Below are positions 19,937-29,528 of a DNA stretch of 64,000 nt, in pieces. The notes below the pieces were generated by a model. The model was not told where the DNA came from and did not search any database. It saw nothing but the letters and a program-made list of their open reading frames with translations. Numbering within the stretch: the stretch's first letter is position 1; each line of letters starts with the position of its first letter. A program made the position numbers and the translations under genes. Source of the DNA: an uncultured Thiotrichaceae bacterium (GTDB lineage: Bacteria; Pseudomonadota; Gammaproteobacteria; Thiotrichales; Thiotrichaceae); the NCBI GenBank assembly GCA_937925855.1, contig CALAMO010000028.1, forward strand, positions 54,883-118,882, given 5' to 3'.

Positions 19937-21097
19937 ATGCCTAAATCGCTAACAAGTATTGCCTTTGTGCGACGTTCTTATCGGCCTGATGGTGGCGCGG
20001 AGCGGATTATTGCCCGCTTGCTAGAGGGCTTGGTGACGCACGCGCAAGCAGAGCAGCTGCTTATACATATGATCGCTCAAAAGTGGCAGTCTGCTAATGA
20101 TTCGGCGGTTAATTTTATCCGGTTGAAAAAGCGTGGCCTGACGCGCACGCAACAGTTCAAAGCCTTCAGCCATGATGTGCGCACCTTATTAGATCAACAG
20201 CAATTTGATATTGTACAGTCCCATGAACGCATCCCCGGCTGCCAGATTTATCGCGCGGGTGATGGCGTTCATAAACAGTGGCTGGAATTGCGTAAGCGCT
20301 TTTTAGCCAGCAAATTGCAGGCGCTGTCATGGGACTTTAGTGCTTACCATCGGACGCTACTCCAGGCGGAGCGTGAATTATTCGCCCATCCCCGGTTAGC
20401 CCATGTGATCTGTAATTCCCAGCAGATTAAAACGGACATTTTGCGGCATTACCCGGCAACTGATCCCGATAAATTAGTGGTGATTTACAATGGCATTGAT
20501 GTCGCACGCTATCAGCCGGTAGATAAAACAGCGAAACAACGGGCGAGAGCACGCTTAAAGCTAGCCCCTGATAAACCGCTGGCTTTGTTCGTTGGCTCGG
20601 GCTTTGAGCGCAAAGGTTTGGGGCTGCTGCTGGAGGCGCTGGCGTCTGCATCCGATTGGGTTTTACTGGTTGTGGGCGGCGATAAGCGCAGTCCGTATTA
20701 TCAGGCGTTAGCTGAACGTTTAGGGGTTGCGGATCGGGTGCGGTTTTGTGGCGTGTGCGCTGATGTTCGCCCCTTTTATGCGGCGGTTGATCTTCTGGTA
20801 CACCCTGCTTATTATGATCCGGCGCCTAATGTGGTGCTGGAGGCACTAGCCTGTGGCTTGGGCGTTGTGTTGAGCGATGCTTGTGGAAATGCTGAGCTGA
20901 TCAGGGAAAATCAGGAGGGTATGGTGGTGCCAGTGGGGAGTCGTGAAAAACTGGCTGATGCCTTGTCTGTGCTGTCGGCCGACAGGGAACAGTTAGCATC
21001 GTTGGGTGTGCGGGGCAGGCAGCTCGCGCTGCAATTTCCGTTGCAGCGAATGGTGACAGAGATGATTGGCTTATACCAGAATGTGCTCGATACCTAG
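19937..21097 (+). CDS. Glycosyltransferase family 4 (WaaG-like)
   Basis: RRSYRPDGGAERII; HVICNSQQIKTDI; ALFVGSGFERKGLGLLLEAL; HPAYYDPAPNVVLEALACGLGVV. Confidence 0.9.
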   Translation: MPKSLTSIAFVRRSYRPDGGAERIIARLLEGLVTHAQAEQLLIHMIAQKWQSANDSAVNFIRLKKRGLTRTQQFKAFSHDVRTLLDQQQFDIVQSHERIPGCQIYRAGDGVHKQWLELRKRFLASKLQALSWDFSAYHRTLLQAERELFAHPRLAHVICNSQQIKTDILRHYPATDPDKLVVIYNGIDVARYQPVDKTAKQRARARLKLAPDKPLALFVGSGFERKGLGLLLEALASASDWVLLVVGGDKRSPYYQALAERLGVADRVRFCGVCADVRPFYAAVDLLVHPAYYDPAPNVVLEALACGLGVVLSDACGNAELIRENQEGMVVPVGSREKLADALSVLSADREQLASLGVRGRQLALQFPLQRMVTEMIGLYQNVLDT

Positions 21098-21206
21098 CCC
21101 CATAGGCAAATTTACCAGGCCTGTTAGCGCCCAGCCCCAAGCTGTAGCAGGCGCTGCCCGCTAAACTTCTGCCATGTTACGCCATGTTATTTAGGAATCC
21201 ATTCAG

Positions 21207-22184
21207 ATGGTTGTTTTAGACAGACTTTCCCAATCGCGTAACAGTCGTTTCGCTTACTACCTCAAGGGTCTGGCGCGTTACCTTTACCCAAAAGGCTTAT
21301 TACAGTTAGATTTCGCTAAACTGGAGTCGCAGATGCAGCAGTATGACGAAGCTGCGCTGTATGACAGGCTTAATTATTATAATCAGAATACCCGTGCCTT
21401 TACGCTTGGGCCGGAGGCTAAGCGTTTACAGGATATACCGCTGAAGGGTTCCGGCAGTATGTATTACCTGGATTTGATGGAGTATGCGCGCTTCTTCCCA
21501 CAGGACGCGAAACTTTCCTATTTATTCTATGATGTGACGCATGTGCCTGATACGCCTGCGCTGACTAAAAGCCGCCCTGTTGCACGCCCGGATTTGGACA
21601 ATACGCCATCGGTACTCTATAAATTTTGCAAGGTGCGTAATTTTAAGTTTGTCGATGATACGATTCCTTTTCGTGAAAAAAAGGATAAGCTGATCTGGCG
21701 GGGAGCCGCAAATCAGCCGCATCGCATTGCCTTTATGGCGCAGTTTTTCGGTCAGTCCGGGCGAATTGATATTGGTCATTACAGTAAACGTGGCGACCGA
21801 CACCCGCAGTGGAAAGTACCTTTTATGCCCATTGACGAGCAGCTACAGCATAAATTTGTCTTTTCCATTGAAGGCAATGACGTGGCGACGAATGTTAAAT
21901 GGGGCATGTCTTCCAATTCACTCCTCATCATGGCTAAACCCAAATACGAAACGTGGTTTATGGAGGGGCGTTTGATCCCATCGGTGCATTATGTCCAGGT
22001 GAGGGATGATTATGCTGATCTGGAAGAAAAAATTGATTATTACCTGGCGAACCCTGATGAGGCGGAAGCCATTATTCATACGGCTAATCAGTATATTGCT
22101 CAATTCAAAGACCCCAAGGTTGAAGATTGGCTGAGCCTTAAAGTGTTAGAGCGGTATTTTCAGCATTCCAACCCGGCTGCTTGA
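21207..22184 (+). CDS. Glycosyltransferase family 90 / LpsA-type lipopolysaccharide glycosyltransferase
   Basis: LIWRGAANQPHRIAF, HKFVFSIEGNDVATNVKWGMSSNSLLIM, YETWFMEGRLIPSVHYVQV typical of GT90. Confidence 0.85.
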   Translation: MVVLDRLSQSRNSRFAYYLKGLARYLYPKGLLQLDFAKLESQMQQYDEAALYDRLNYYNQNTRAFTLGPEAKRLQDIPLKGSGSMYYLDLMEYARFFPQDAKLSYLFYDVTHVPDTPALTKSRPVARPDLDNTPSVLYKFCKVRNFKFVDDTIPFREKKDKLIWRGAANQPHRIAFMAQFFGQSGRIDIGHYSKRGDRHPQWKVPFMPIDEQLQHKFVFSIEGNDVATNVKWGMSSNSLLIMAKPKYETWFMEGRLIPSVHYVQVRDDYADLEEKIDYYLANPDEAEAIIHTANQYIAQFKDPKVEDWLSLKVLERYFQHSNPAA

Positions 22185-22196
22185 GGCACAACACTC

Positions 22197-23474
22197 ATGC
22201 CGCTGCGTTGGGACGCTTACTCCGATCAGCCCGATATTATTCGGGATAAAGCCTATAAAAAAAGTATCTACCGGCGCGTGATCTGGGACAGTATCAAACT
22301 GTTGTTAACGAATGTCATTGTCGCGCCATTGATTGCGGCGGGCTATTTTTTTCTCCGCCCGAATCAGCAGCGCGTCGCGCTGGATCAGTTTTTTGGGCTG
22401 GGCATTAATCTGGATAAACGCCCGCAGGATACGCGGGCGCTGGTTGATGAGTTGGGGGTGGAAACGCTGCTGATTCGTATGCCGTTACATGATGTTGAAA
22501 ACGTGGAGGCGTATGTCCGGTTTGCACAGCAATACCAGGATAAGACACTCGTTATCAATATCCTACAGGATCGGCGGCATGTAGAAGATTTGGTGCTATT
22601 GCGACAGTCGCTAAACCTTATATTTGCACGCTTTGCACCGATCACTCAGCGCTTCCAGATAGGTAACGCGATCAATCGCAAGAAATGGGCGATCTTTTCC
22701 ATGGATGAGTATCTGCGGTTTTATGGCGTTGCCTACCGGCTCAGGCAGGAGCAGTACCCTGATTTAATGCTGCTTGGCTCGTCAGTGATTGATTTTGAGT
22801 ATTATTTTACGGTGCGTACACTGTTTAATTTTTCTAAAGTCCGCTACGACCAATTTAGCACTTTATTGTATGTAGACCGCCGTGGTGCGCCTGAGAACAC
22901 ACAGCTGGGGATGGGCGTGATGGCTAAATTACAGCTGTTGCAAACTATTGTGCGGCTAAGCCATAGGACTGCTGGCGGCGCAAGCCCTGAAATTATTATC
23001 AGCGAAGCGAACTGGCCGATCCAAAATACCCGCCCTTATGCACCGACGAGTGAGACGGAGTGTGTGTCGCTAGAGGATTATGCTAATTATCTGGTGCGTT
23101 ACTATCTGTTGGTTTTAGCGTCGGGCGTGGTGAGCACCATCTATTGGCACCAGTTGATTGCGCCGGGGTATGGCCTGATTGATCACCGCGAGAACCACTT
23201 GGTCAAGTATCCCGCTTATTATGCGTTTAAGACGATGTTGGGTTGTTTACGGGGGTGTGAGTTTGTTGATTTTAAACAAAATGACACGTTGTACCAGATG
23301 CAGTTTAAGGCGGAAGATAGACACGTCGAAGTGGCCTGGTCATTGCGCCCCCTTATGTTCGATGTTGCTGGCTACACAGTGCTGACACGGGATGGTGTTG
23401 AAGACCTTGTGCGCTGTGACGGCAATGAGACGATTGAGCTTGGCGAATCTCCGGTCTACCTGATAAAGGCGTAG
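22197..23474 (+). CDS. Membrane-anchored TIM-barrel / glycoside-hydrolase-like hypothetical protein
   Basis: N-terminal TM helix (LLTNVIVAPLIAAGYFFL); IIISEANWPIQNTRPYAPTSE and VVSTIYWHQLIAPGYGLID resemble barrel strands with acidic catalytic residues. Confidence 0.5.
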   Translation: MPLRWDAYSDQPDIIRDKAYKKSIYRRVIWDSIKLLLTNVIVAPLIAAGYFFLRPNQQRVALDQFFGLGINLDKRPQDTRALVDELGVETLLIRMPLHDVENVEAYVRFAQQYQDKTLVINILQDRRHVEDLVLLRQSLNLIFARFAPITQRFQIGNAINRKKWAIFSMDEYLRFYGVAYRLRQEQYPDLMLLGSSVIDFEYYFTVRTLFNFSKVRYDQFSTLLYVDRRGAPENTQLGMGVMAKLQLLQTIVRLSHRTAGGASPEIIISEANWPIQNTRPYAPTSETECVSLEDYANYLVRYYLLVLASGVVSTIYWHQLIAPGYGLIDHRENHLVKYPAYYAFKTMLGCLRGCEFVDFKQNDTLYQMQFKAEDRHVEVAWSLRPLMFDVAGYTVLTRDGVEDLVRCDGNETIELGESPVYLIKA

Positions 23475-23480
23475 CGCTAA

Positions 23481-24212
23481 ATGAAGTACGAAATACAAGA
23501 GCGGTATCTTGCGCTCAAGCCGCTGGTGGAAAATGTGGCTGAGCACTTTGCGCAGTCGGATGAGGTAATCCATAAGGCGAGAAATGAAATCAGGTTAGTG
23601 ACTTTCGCGGGGGAAACTTACGTGGTTAAGGCCTTCAGGGTGCCTAACTTAATCAATCGTTTCATTTATCGCTATGTGAGAGCTTCAAAAGCCCGTCGTT
23701 CTTACCGGCATTCTATCCGTATTGGCCCGGAATTTTGCCCGGAAGCGGTCGCTTATATTGAAAATTATAAGAGCGGCTTATTGGAAACCAGTTATTTTAT
23801 TTCCAGGCATTTCGCGGCAGATTACACGATCCGTTCTGTGTTACGGGAACAGGCGTTTGCTAATCGTACAGCGGTGCTGGAGCAGTTCGCAGCGTTTACT
23901 TTTTTGCTGCATGAAAACAAGGTGCTGCACAAAGATTACTCGCCGGGTAATGTATTGATCAAAGAGGCTGGGGGGCAATACCAATTCAGGATTGTCGATG
24001 TTAATCGTATGGTGTTTCGCGCTTTGAACCTGAAAGAGCGGGCGCATAACTTTGTTAAGTTCATGATGGAAGACGAGATGAGTCGGGTGGTTTTGTCCCA
24101 ATATGCGCTAAGGGCGGGGGTGGAACCGGAGGCATTTATGGCGGATTATCGTCGGTGTTACGACAGATTTATCCGGCGCAAACAGCTTAAAAACAAGCTG
24201 CGTGGTCGTTGA
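23481..24212 (+). CDS. Lipopolysaccharide core kinase (WaaP/KdkA/InaA-like)
   Basis: Kinase-like motif HKDYSPGNVLI followed by RIVDVNRM; inside LPS core cluster. Confidence 0.8.
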   Translation: MKYEIQERYLALKPLVENVAEHFAQSDEVIHKARNEIRLVTFAGETYVVKAFRVPNLINRFIYRYVRASKARRSYRHSIRIGPEFCPEAVAYIENYKSGLLETSYFISRHFAADYTIRSVLREQAFANRTAVLEQFAAFTFLLHENKVLHKDYSPGNVLIKEAGGQYQFRIVDVNRMVFRALNLKERAHNFVKFMMEDEMSRVVLSQYALRAGVEPEAFMADYRRCYDRFIRRKQLKNKLRGR

Positions 24213-24336
24213 GCCTGCGCCTCTCCCCTATGTTAGGATAGTTGTCACGCATAAATGTTCATCAAATTGGGCGGATAGCTGCATTGCTGTGTGGAAGAGC
24301 CTATAAAAGAAAGCTGTTATCTGCCAAGGAAAAGTA

Positions 24337-24876
24337 ATGATTGAGTTAATAGTGCTAATTATTCTGCTTGATTTAATATCAGGCATCGTTCATTGGGCCG
24401 AAGATACATTTTGGCATGAATCTACTCCAATCATTGGTAAGTGGTTGGTCATCCCCAATGAATTACATCATGGCGACCCAAGTGCTTTTGTCAAAAACAC
24501 CTGGCTTCAAAGTTCATGGGATCTTCTTCTGGCAGGCCTAGTCGTACTGGGTATAGCAGCCATGCTAGGAGAGATAACCTGGCAGTTATTAGTCATTTTT
24601 CTGGTGGGAGTCAATGCAAACCAAATACACAAGTGGAATCACAGCCCTTTAAATGATGTACCGAAAATCATTTTAACCCTTCAAAATATCAAACTTCTTC
24701 AGAATAGAAACCATCATCTATCACACCATTCTGGTGAAAAGAATACGGCTTATTGTGTAATCACTCCATTTATCAACCCTATAATGGATCGACTGGGATT
24801 TTTCAGGTTTTTAGATAAGGTATTTTTGAAACTAATACACCCCTCGCGCAGAGAAGACTTGCCACATAGCGGATAA
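24337..24876 (+). CDS. CarF/TMEM189(Kua)-family lipid desaturase
   Basis: His motifs GIVHWAEDTFW, ELHHGDPSAF, NANQIHKWNHSP, NRNHHLSHHSGEKNTAYCVITPFINPIMDRLGFFRFLDKVF match the family signature. Confidence 0.82.
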   Translation: MIELIVLIILLDLISGIVHWAEDTFWHESTPIIGKWLVIPNELHHGDPSAFVKNTWLQSSWDLLLAGLVVLGIAAMLGEITWQLLVIFLVGVNANQIHKWNHSPLNDVPKIILTLQNIKLLQNRNHHLSHHSGEKNTAYCVITPFINPIMDRLGFFRFLDKVFLKLIHPSRREDLPHSG

Positions 24877-24993
24877 AAGTGCAGTCAAAAATCTAACAAA
24901 TAATAACTTATATTTAAGGCGTTAACAGTGACTAAATGACTGACAAAGTGATGAAAGCCTGAGGAAACGATTGGAAAAAAGTATTGGCTTAGG

Positions 24994-25986
24994 TCATAAA
25001 TGCCGCGTGGTACAGACATAGCCCGCCTGTTCCAATGTTGCTAAATGTGCGCGCTCAATAAAAGCAAGCTTTTCATGAATAGTTTGAAATTCATCATCAA
25101 AGCCAGAACGATGGCCCGCGCCGCCTAAATGCAGCCAGTTTTGATCAATGCGGTGGATTTTATCCGAGATGCCATTTTTCTTTTTCTCAAGTACCTGATC
25201 GGCCGCCAGCGTCAATTGCGCGACATTAAAATGACGGTAAAGCGCCCAATAGTTTCTGCCGCCGGTATCCAGGCCATTAGAAAAGTCATAAAGGAAATTA
25301 AGCGGATAATCCATAACCTTGCGATAGCGGAAGAAGCAGTAGCCTGCCCAAAGTTGCCAGGTGGAGGCGCGGGGTGAAACCCACTTAGCCCCATAGAAGG
25401 CTTGTGTGCCCAGCCTGGCGGCAATATCAACAGGCGCAAGTGGCAGTAGATCGTGGTCGATGAAGCCAAATATATCGGGCTGTAGACGGTTGATAATGCG
25501 TTCGTAACACCACTGCATAGCCATGCCATGAGAGCGATTGGGATGGGTCGTTTTATTGAGCGGCAGGGGTATGTAATTTATCTGCTGTTGTTGGCATAGC
25601 TGTTTGATCTGCGCACGCTGTTCCTGATCATTCGAGTTGTCCGCGATGACGAGTGTTGCCTGCGGTACGTTTTGCTTAAATTTTTCGATCAATAGCGCGA
25701 TGATCGCAGGTTTATTAAAGGCAATGCTGATTACGATGGGGGAATGGTGGCTGAGCTTCTGGAGTTGGGCAGCACTGAGGCCATCGCCTGCTTTTACATA
25801 GCGACTTAGGCGGATGTCGTTGCGCAATTGTTTGAAGCCATCGCGTAAAGGATGCCCTTTTAACCATGCACTCGCCGGGTAATTGTTGAGGTTGCGCATC
25901 GACTGGGGCCTTAGTTCAGTGTTTTCTGGCGATAACCAGCCTTGATGGTGTTGGTCGTCTTGGGTAGCGACAGTGGGTAAATTCAA
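24994..25986 (-). CDS. GT-A fold (family 2-like) glycosyltransferase
   Basis: PIVISIAFNKPAIIALLIEKFKQNVPQATLVIADNSN; GFIDHDLLPL (DxD-like); in LPS cluster. Confidence 0.65.
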   Translation of the reverse strand: MNLPTVATQDDQHHQGWLSPENTELRPQSMRNLNNYPASAWLKGHPLRDGFKQLRNDIRLSRYVKAGDGLSAAQLQKLSHHSPIVISIAFNKPAIIALLIEKFKQNVPQATLVIADNSNDQEQRAQIKQLCQQQQINYIPLPLNKTTHPNRSHGMAMQWCYERIINRLQPDIFGFIDHDLLPLAPVDIAARLGTQAFYGAKWVSPRASTWQLWAGYCFFRYRKVMDYPLNFLYDFSNGLDTGGRNYWALYRHFNVAQLTLAADQVLEKKKNGISDKIHRIDQNWLHLGGAGHRSGFDDEFQTIHEKLAFIERAHLATLEQAGYVCTTRHL

Positions 25987-26536
25987 TTGAGAAGCCGTGG
26001 CTGGATAAAATTCTTTCCATGCGTCTCAGGTCGAAAGCATTCCGGTGAAACATACCGTCATGTTCTTGCGAGCCGACCAGCATTTTCACCATATAGTCCA
26101 TTTTCTGTGGACGCGGTAACAGTGGGTAAACCCAAGCATACTTGAGCCATTTTACGGCGATGGCGGTGATGTCTGGGAAGGTCAGCACCAATAAGCCACC
26201 TTCACAAAGGACACGACGCCATTCGGCCAGAGCCAAATCAGTATCGGCGAACGACAGGTGCTCTATCATATGATTGGATTCGATCAGGTCAACCGTCCCG
26301 TCGCCAAACATATCAAGTTTTGTTGCATCCGCCTTTACATCGGCATCGGGATTAAAAAGATCACAATTGGTTAGGCCCGGTAGTTTTATGCTGCCAGCGC
26401 CTATATGCAGACCTTGGCTCGCCTGCTGCCGCATATTTGCTAATAACTGATCAATATCACGAATCACTGACCTGGACAGTCTTAGTTTTGTTCTGGGGTA
26501 GGTGAGTGGCGCAGGTTTTATGGCTTGTTGGTTCAA
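25916..26536 (-). CDS. Class I SAM-dependent methyltransferase
   Basis: LHIGAGSIKLPGLTNCDLFNPDADVKADATKLDMFGDGTVDLIESNHMIEHLSFADTDLALAEWRRVLCEGGLLVLTFPD. Confidence 0.85.
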   Translation of the reverse strand: MNQQAIKPAPLTYPRTKLRLSRSVIRDIDQLLANMRQQASQGLHIGAGSIKLPGLTNCDLFNPDADVKADATKLDMFGDGTVDLIESNHMIEHLSFADTDLALAEWRRVLCEGGLLVLTFPDITAIAVKWLKYAWVYPLLPRPQKMDYMVKMLVGSQEHDGMFHRNAFDLRRMERILSSHGFSIEFTHCRYPRRPTPSRLVIARKH

Positions 26537-26538
26537 AG

Positions 26539-27561
26539 CTATGTCCTTGTAGATTGCAAGAGGGATGACCAGTTAGCGGCAATGGCTTCATAAGTGTAAT
26601 GCTGTTCAACCGTAGTGCGGCCCGCTTTGCCGATGCGGTGAAACGCTTCATTCTGCTTTAAAACGTGTACTAACTGCCGCGCCCAATCATCATCGACTAA
26701 AAAGCCATTGACGCCCTCGCTAATAAGCGACTGATTCATCCCGACTGAACTACCGACAGCGACAACATTCGCGGCCATGTATTGTAACAACTTATAAGCA
26801 CATTTGCCTTGTGTCCAGGGGGTGTTTGCCATGGGCATCAGGCCTACATCGAGCGTGGCTAACCAGTCGTCCTGGCTGGTTAGCGACCAAGCTGTATTAA
26901 TAATATTAAATGTTTCCCGGTCGTCTGTGGGCCTTGCGGGCGCAAAAGGTTGATCGCTCATAATATGTAATTCAAACGGCGTGTGCGGGTATACCTTTTC
27001 CAGCTGCGGCAGGATCGCCTGTAGCATATGCAAATTACCGGCTGTGCCGAGCCAGCCTAGTTTTATTGGATAGGTGTTTGGCTGCTCATGCTGACGCTGA
27101 GGGACATTATGCGGTACGGGGGATGGGATAATATGAACGGAGGCGTGTGTCGCAGCACAATGCCCGGTCAGATATTCATTGCCGGCTACAACGTGATTGA
27201 CCAGCCGCAACATGCGTTTAAAACGTCTGCGGCGGGTGGCCGAATGATAGCTGCCCGCTTTTGGGGTGTCGCGCAGAAAAATGGCATCATCAAAGTCAAA
27301 ATAAATCGGTGTTTTCACCCTTTTCCACAAGCAGTAATCCCAAAATGAAAGCAACTTTTTCTGTAGGATGACGGCGTCATAGTGCCGGGCTTTAAGGCAA
27401 GTCCAGCGCGTATAGGGCATGAGTGTGCATTGTATGCCCAGTTTTTCCAGATAAGGCGCGAGCTGTATGATGCGAATTCTAGAGGATGGCAGAGCGGCAT
27501 CCTGATAAATCATGAGCACTTTTAAGGCTGTGGGTGCGCCGGCTTGGCTAGAAATAGGCAT
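26539..27561 (-). CDS. Glycosyltransferase family 4-like
   Basis: KVLMIYQDAALPSSRIRIIQLAPYLEKLG; IKLGWLGTAGNLHML; GLMPMANTPWTQGKCAYKLLQYMAANVVAVGS. Confidence 0.85.
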   Translation of the reverse strand: MPISSQAGAPTALKVLMIYQDAALPSSRIRIIQLAPYLEKLGIQCTLMPYTRWTCLKARHYDAVILQKKLLSFWDYCLWKRVKTPIYFDFDDAIFLRDTPKAGSYHSATRRRRFKRMLRLVNHVVAGNEYLTGHCAATHASVHIIPSPVPHNVPQRQHEQPNTYPIKLGWLGTAGNLHMLQAILPQLEKVYPHTPFELHIMSDQPFAPARPTDDRETFNIINTAWSLTSQDDWLATLDVGLMPMANTPWTQGKCAYKLLQYMAANVVAVGSSVGMNQSLISEGVNGFLVDDDWARQLVHVLKQNEAFHRIGKAGRTTVEQHYTYEAIAANWSSLLQSTRT

Positions 27562-27692
27562 GAAGAGGTTGTGTCCCAGGACATGGAAGCGTGGCACTTC
27601 CTGCGTACTTCCACGGTAATAGCTTGTCAGGCTGGATGAATTTGTGGATCATAGCCTGTCAGAAAATAATCAGCTTCGCAAGGCTAAACGCA

Positions 27693-28466
27693 ATGCCAGC
27701 ACTCTCTATTGTGTACATCACACTTAATGCCGGAAAACACATACAGGAAAGTCTTTCGGCCTCATTATCATTAGCGGATGAAGTGCTAATCGTAGATTCG
27801 GGGAGTACCGATGAAACATTAGCGATCGCAGAGCGCTTGGGGGTTAGCACGATACACCAGTCTTGGTTAGGCTATGCGCAACAAAAGCAGTTAGCCATCG
27901 ACAGTGCAAAGCACGATTGCGTATTGTTCCTTGATGCGGATGAAATGCTGTCCGCAGCCGCGGTCACTGAGATTCGTTGCGTGCTGGCAGGTGAATCAGC
28001 GCTGGCGGCGGCTTACAGTTTGCCAAGGGAAAACTGGTTTCAGGGTAAATGGATTCGCCATGGCAGTTGGTGGCCTGATCGGGTCGTACGGCTGGTTGAC
28101 CGTCGGCAGGGGCGCATGAAACCATTACTGGTGCATGAAAGCTGGGAAACAGAGGCCGCTGTGGTGGCCTTATCCTCTCCGATCAAACATTATTCCTACC
28201 AGAATTACAGTGAGATGATACAAAAAGCCGATCGCTACTCTTCATTGGCGGCACAACAGCTGTTTGCCAGGGGTAAACGCAGTCAGGGCTGGCAGCCGCT
28301 CACGCATGCTTTCGCCAGTTTTATGCGTTTATTCGTATTGAAACGTGGTTTTCTTGATGGTATCGAGGGGGCGGCGATTGCTTATACGGCGGCGCTGGCC
28401 TCGTTCATGAAGTACGCCAAGTTACAGGAATTGCAGCGGCTGGAAGCGCCGCACAGTAAAACCTAA
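27693..28466 (+). CDS. waaE: Glycosyltransferase family 2 (WaaE/KdtX-like)
   Basis: LSIVYITLNAGKHIQESLSASLSLADEVLIVDSGSTDET; LFLDADEML; PRENWFQGKWIRHGSWWPDRVVRL. Confidence 0.85.
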   Translation: MPALSIVYITLNAGKHIQESLSASLSLADEVLIVDSGSTDETLAIAERLGVSTIHQSWLGYAQQKQLAIDSAKHDCVLFLDADEMLSAAAVTEIRCVLAGESALAAAYSLPRENWFQGKWIRHGSWWPDRVVRLVDRRQGRMKPLLVHESWETEAAVVALSSPIKHYSYQNYSEMIQKADRYSSLAAQQLFARGKRSQGWQPLTHAFASFMRLFVLKRGFLDGIEGAAIAYTAALASFMKYAKLQELQRLEAPHSKT

Positions 28467-29503
28467 TGCCCTTAAACAACGTCATGCCACAACACTTACT
28501 TATCAAAACCTCATCGCTGGGCGACATCGTGCACATGCTGCCCGCTATTAGCGATGCGGCCCACGCCTTCCCAAATATTATGTTTGACTGGGTAGCGGAG
28601 GAAGGCTTTGTTGAAGTGCCGGCCTGGCACCCGCAGGTCAATAAAGTGATGCCCGTTGCCATACGCCGCTGGCGGAAAAATCTATTAGATCGCAGCGTTT
28701 GGCGGCAGATCGGTGACTTCAAGGCAACGCTACAAGCGCAGCGTTATGAGCAGGTCATTGATTCACAGGGCTTACTGAAAAGTGCGTTAATCAGCCGTTT
28801 CGCGACGGGGACACGCTATGGTTATGACCGGGATAGTATCCGTGAACCGTTGGCGAGCTTATTTTATCAGCGCAAACTAGCCGTGCCGTTTAAAGCGCAT
28901 GCGGTACTGCGCAACCGTTTGCTGCTGGGACAGGCTTTGGGCTATGAACCGGACTTGGCGCGACTGGATTATGGGATTGCTGGGCAAGATGTATTTGATG
29001 ATGCCTTGCGTACGCTAGCGGCTGAGCTGCCTGCAAAGGTGTTGCCGGATAAGTACATCGTTGCTTTACATGGTACGAGTCGTGTCGATAAAGAGTGGCC
29101 GTTAGCGGCATGGCGGCGCTTTATTCCCGCGCTGGAAGCGGCGGGTTATAGCGTCCTGTTACCCTGGGGGAATGAGGCGGAGTATGCGCGGGCTAAGACG
29201 CTGGAACAGGAATATCAGCGCGCGCAAGTATTACCGCGTTGTTCGCTGACGCAGTTGGCTGGACTAATCCGCAACGCGGATGCGGTGATTGGGATGGATA
29301 CCGGGTTGATGCATGTGGCGGCGGCTTTTGAGAAAAAGGGGGTCGCGCTGTATCCGGTGACGCAGCCTGAACTCACGGGGGTATTAAGTGCTGGCAATTC
29401 AATTCGTAGTATGGGTGGTCAGGCCGCGTTGGATGTTGATACGGTGATAGACAAGATGCTGACATTGGTAGCCAAAGCAGACGCTGGCAAGCCAATATGG
29501 TGA
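28466..29503 (+). CDS. waaC: Lipopolysaccharide heptosyltransferase I
   Basis: LLIKTSSLGDIVHMLPAISDAAHAFPNIMFDWVAEEGFVEVPAWHPQV; ALHGTSRVDKEWPLAAWRRF; IGMDTGLMHVAAAF. Confidence 0.93.
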   Translation: MPLNNVMPQHLLIKTSSLGDIVHMLPAISDAAHAFPNIMFDWVAEEGFVEVPAWHPQVNKVMPVAIRRWRKNLLDRSVWRQIGDFKATLQAQRYEQVIDSQGLLKSALISRFATGTRYGYDRDSIREPLASLFYQRKLAVPFKAHAVLRNRLLLGQALGYEPDLARLDYGIAGQDVFDDALRTLAAELPAKVLPDKYIVALHGTSRVDKEWPLAAWRRFIPALEAAGYSVLLPWGNEAEYARAKTLEQEYQRAQVLPRCSLTQLAGLIRNADAVIGMDTGLMHVAAAFEKKGVALYPVTQPELTGVLSAGNSIRSMGGQAALDVDTVIDKMLTLVAKADAGKPIW

Positions 29504-29528
29504 TACCATTAAGCCTTTTAAATCCGAG

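Noticed and set aside
21169-21192. Short direct repeat gccatgtta x2 before the GT90 gene
   Set aside because: Too short and only two copies; likely chance
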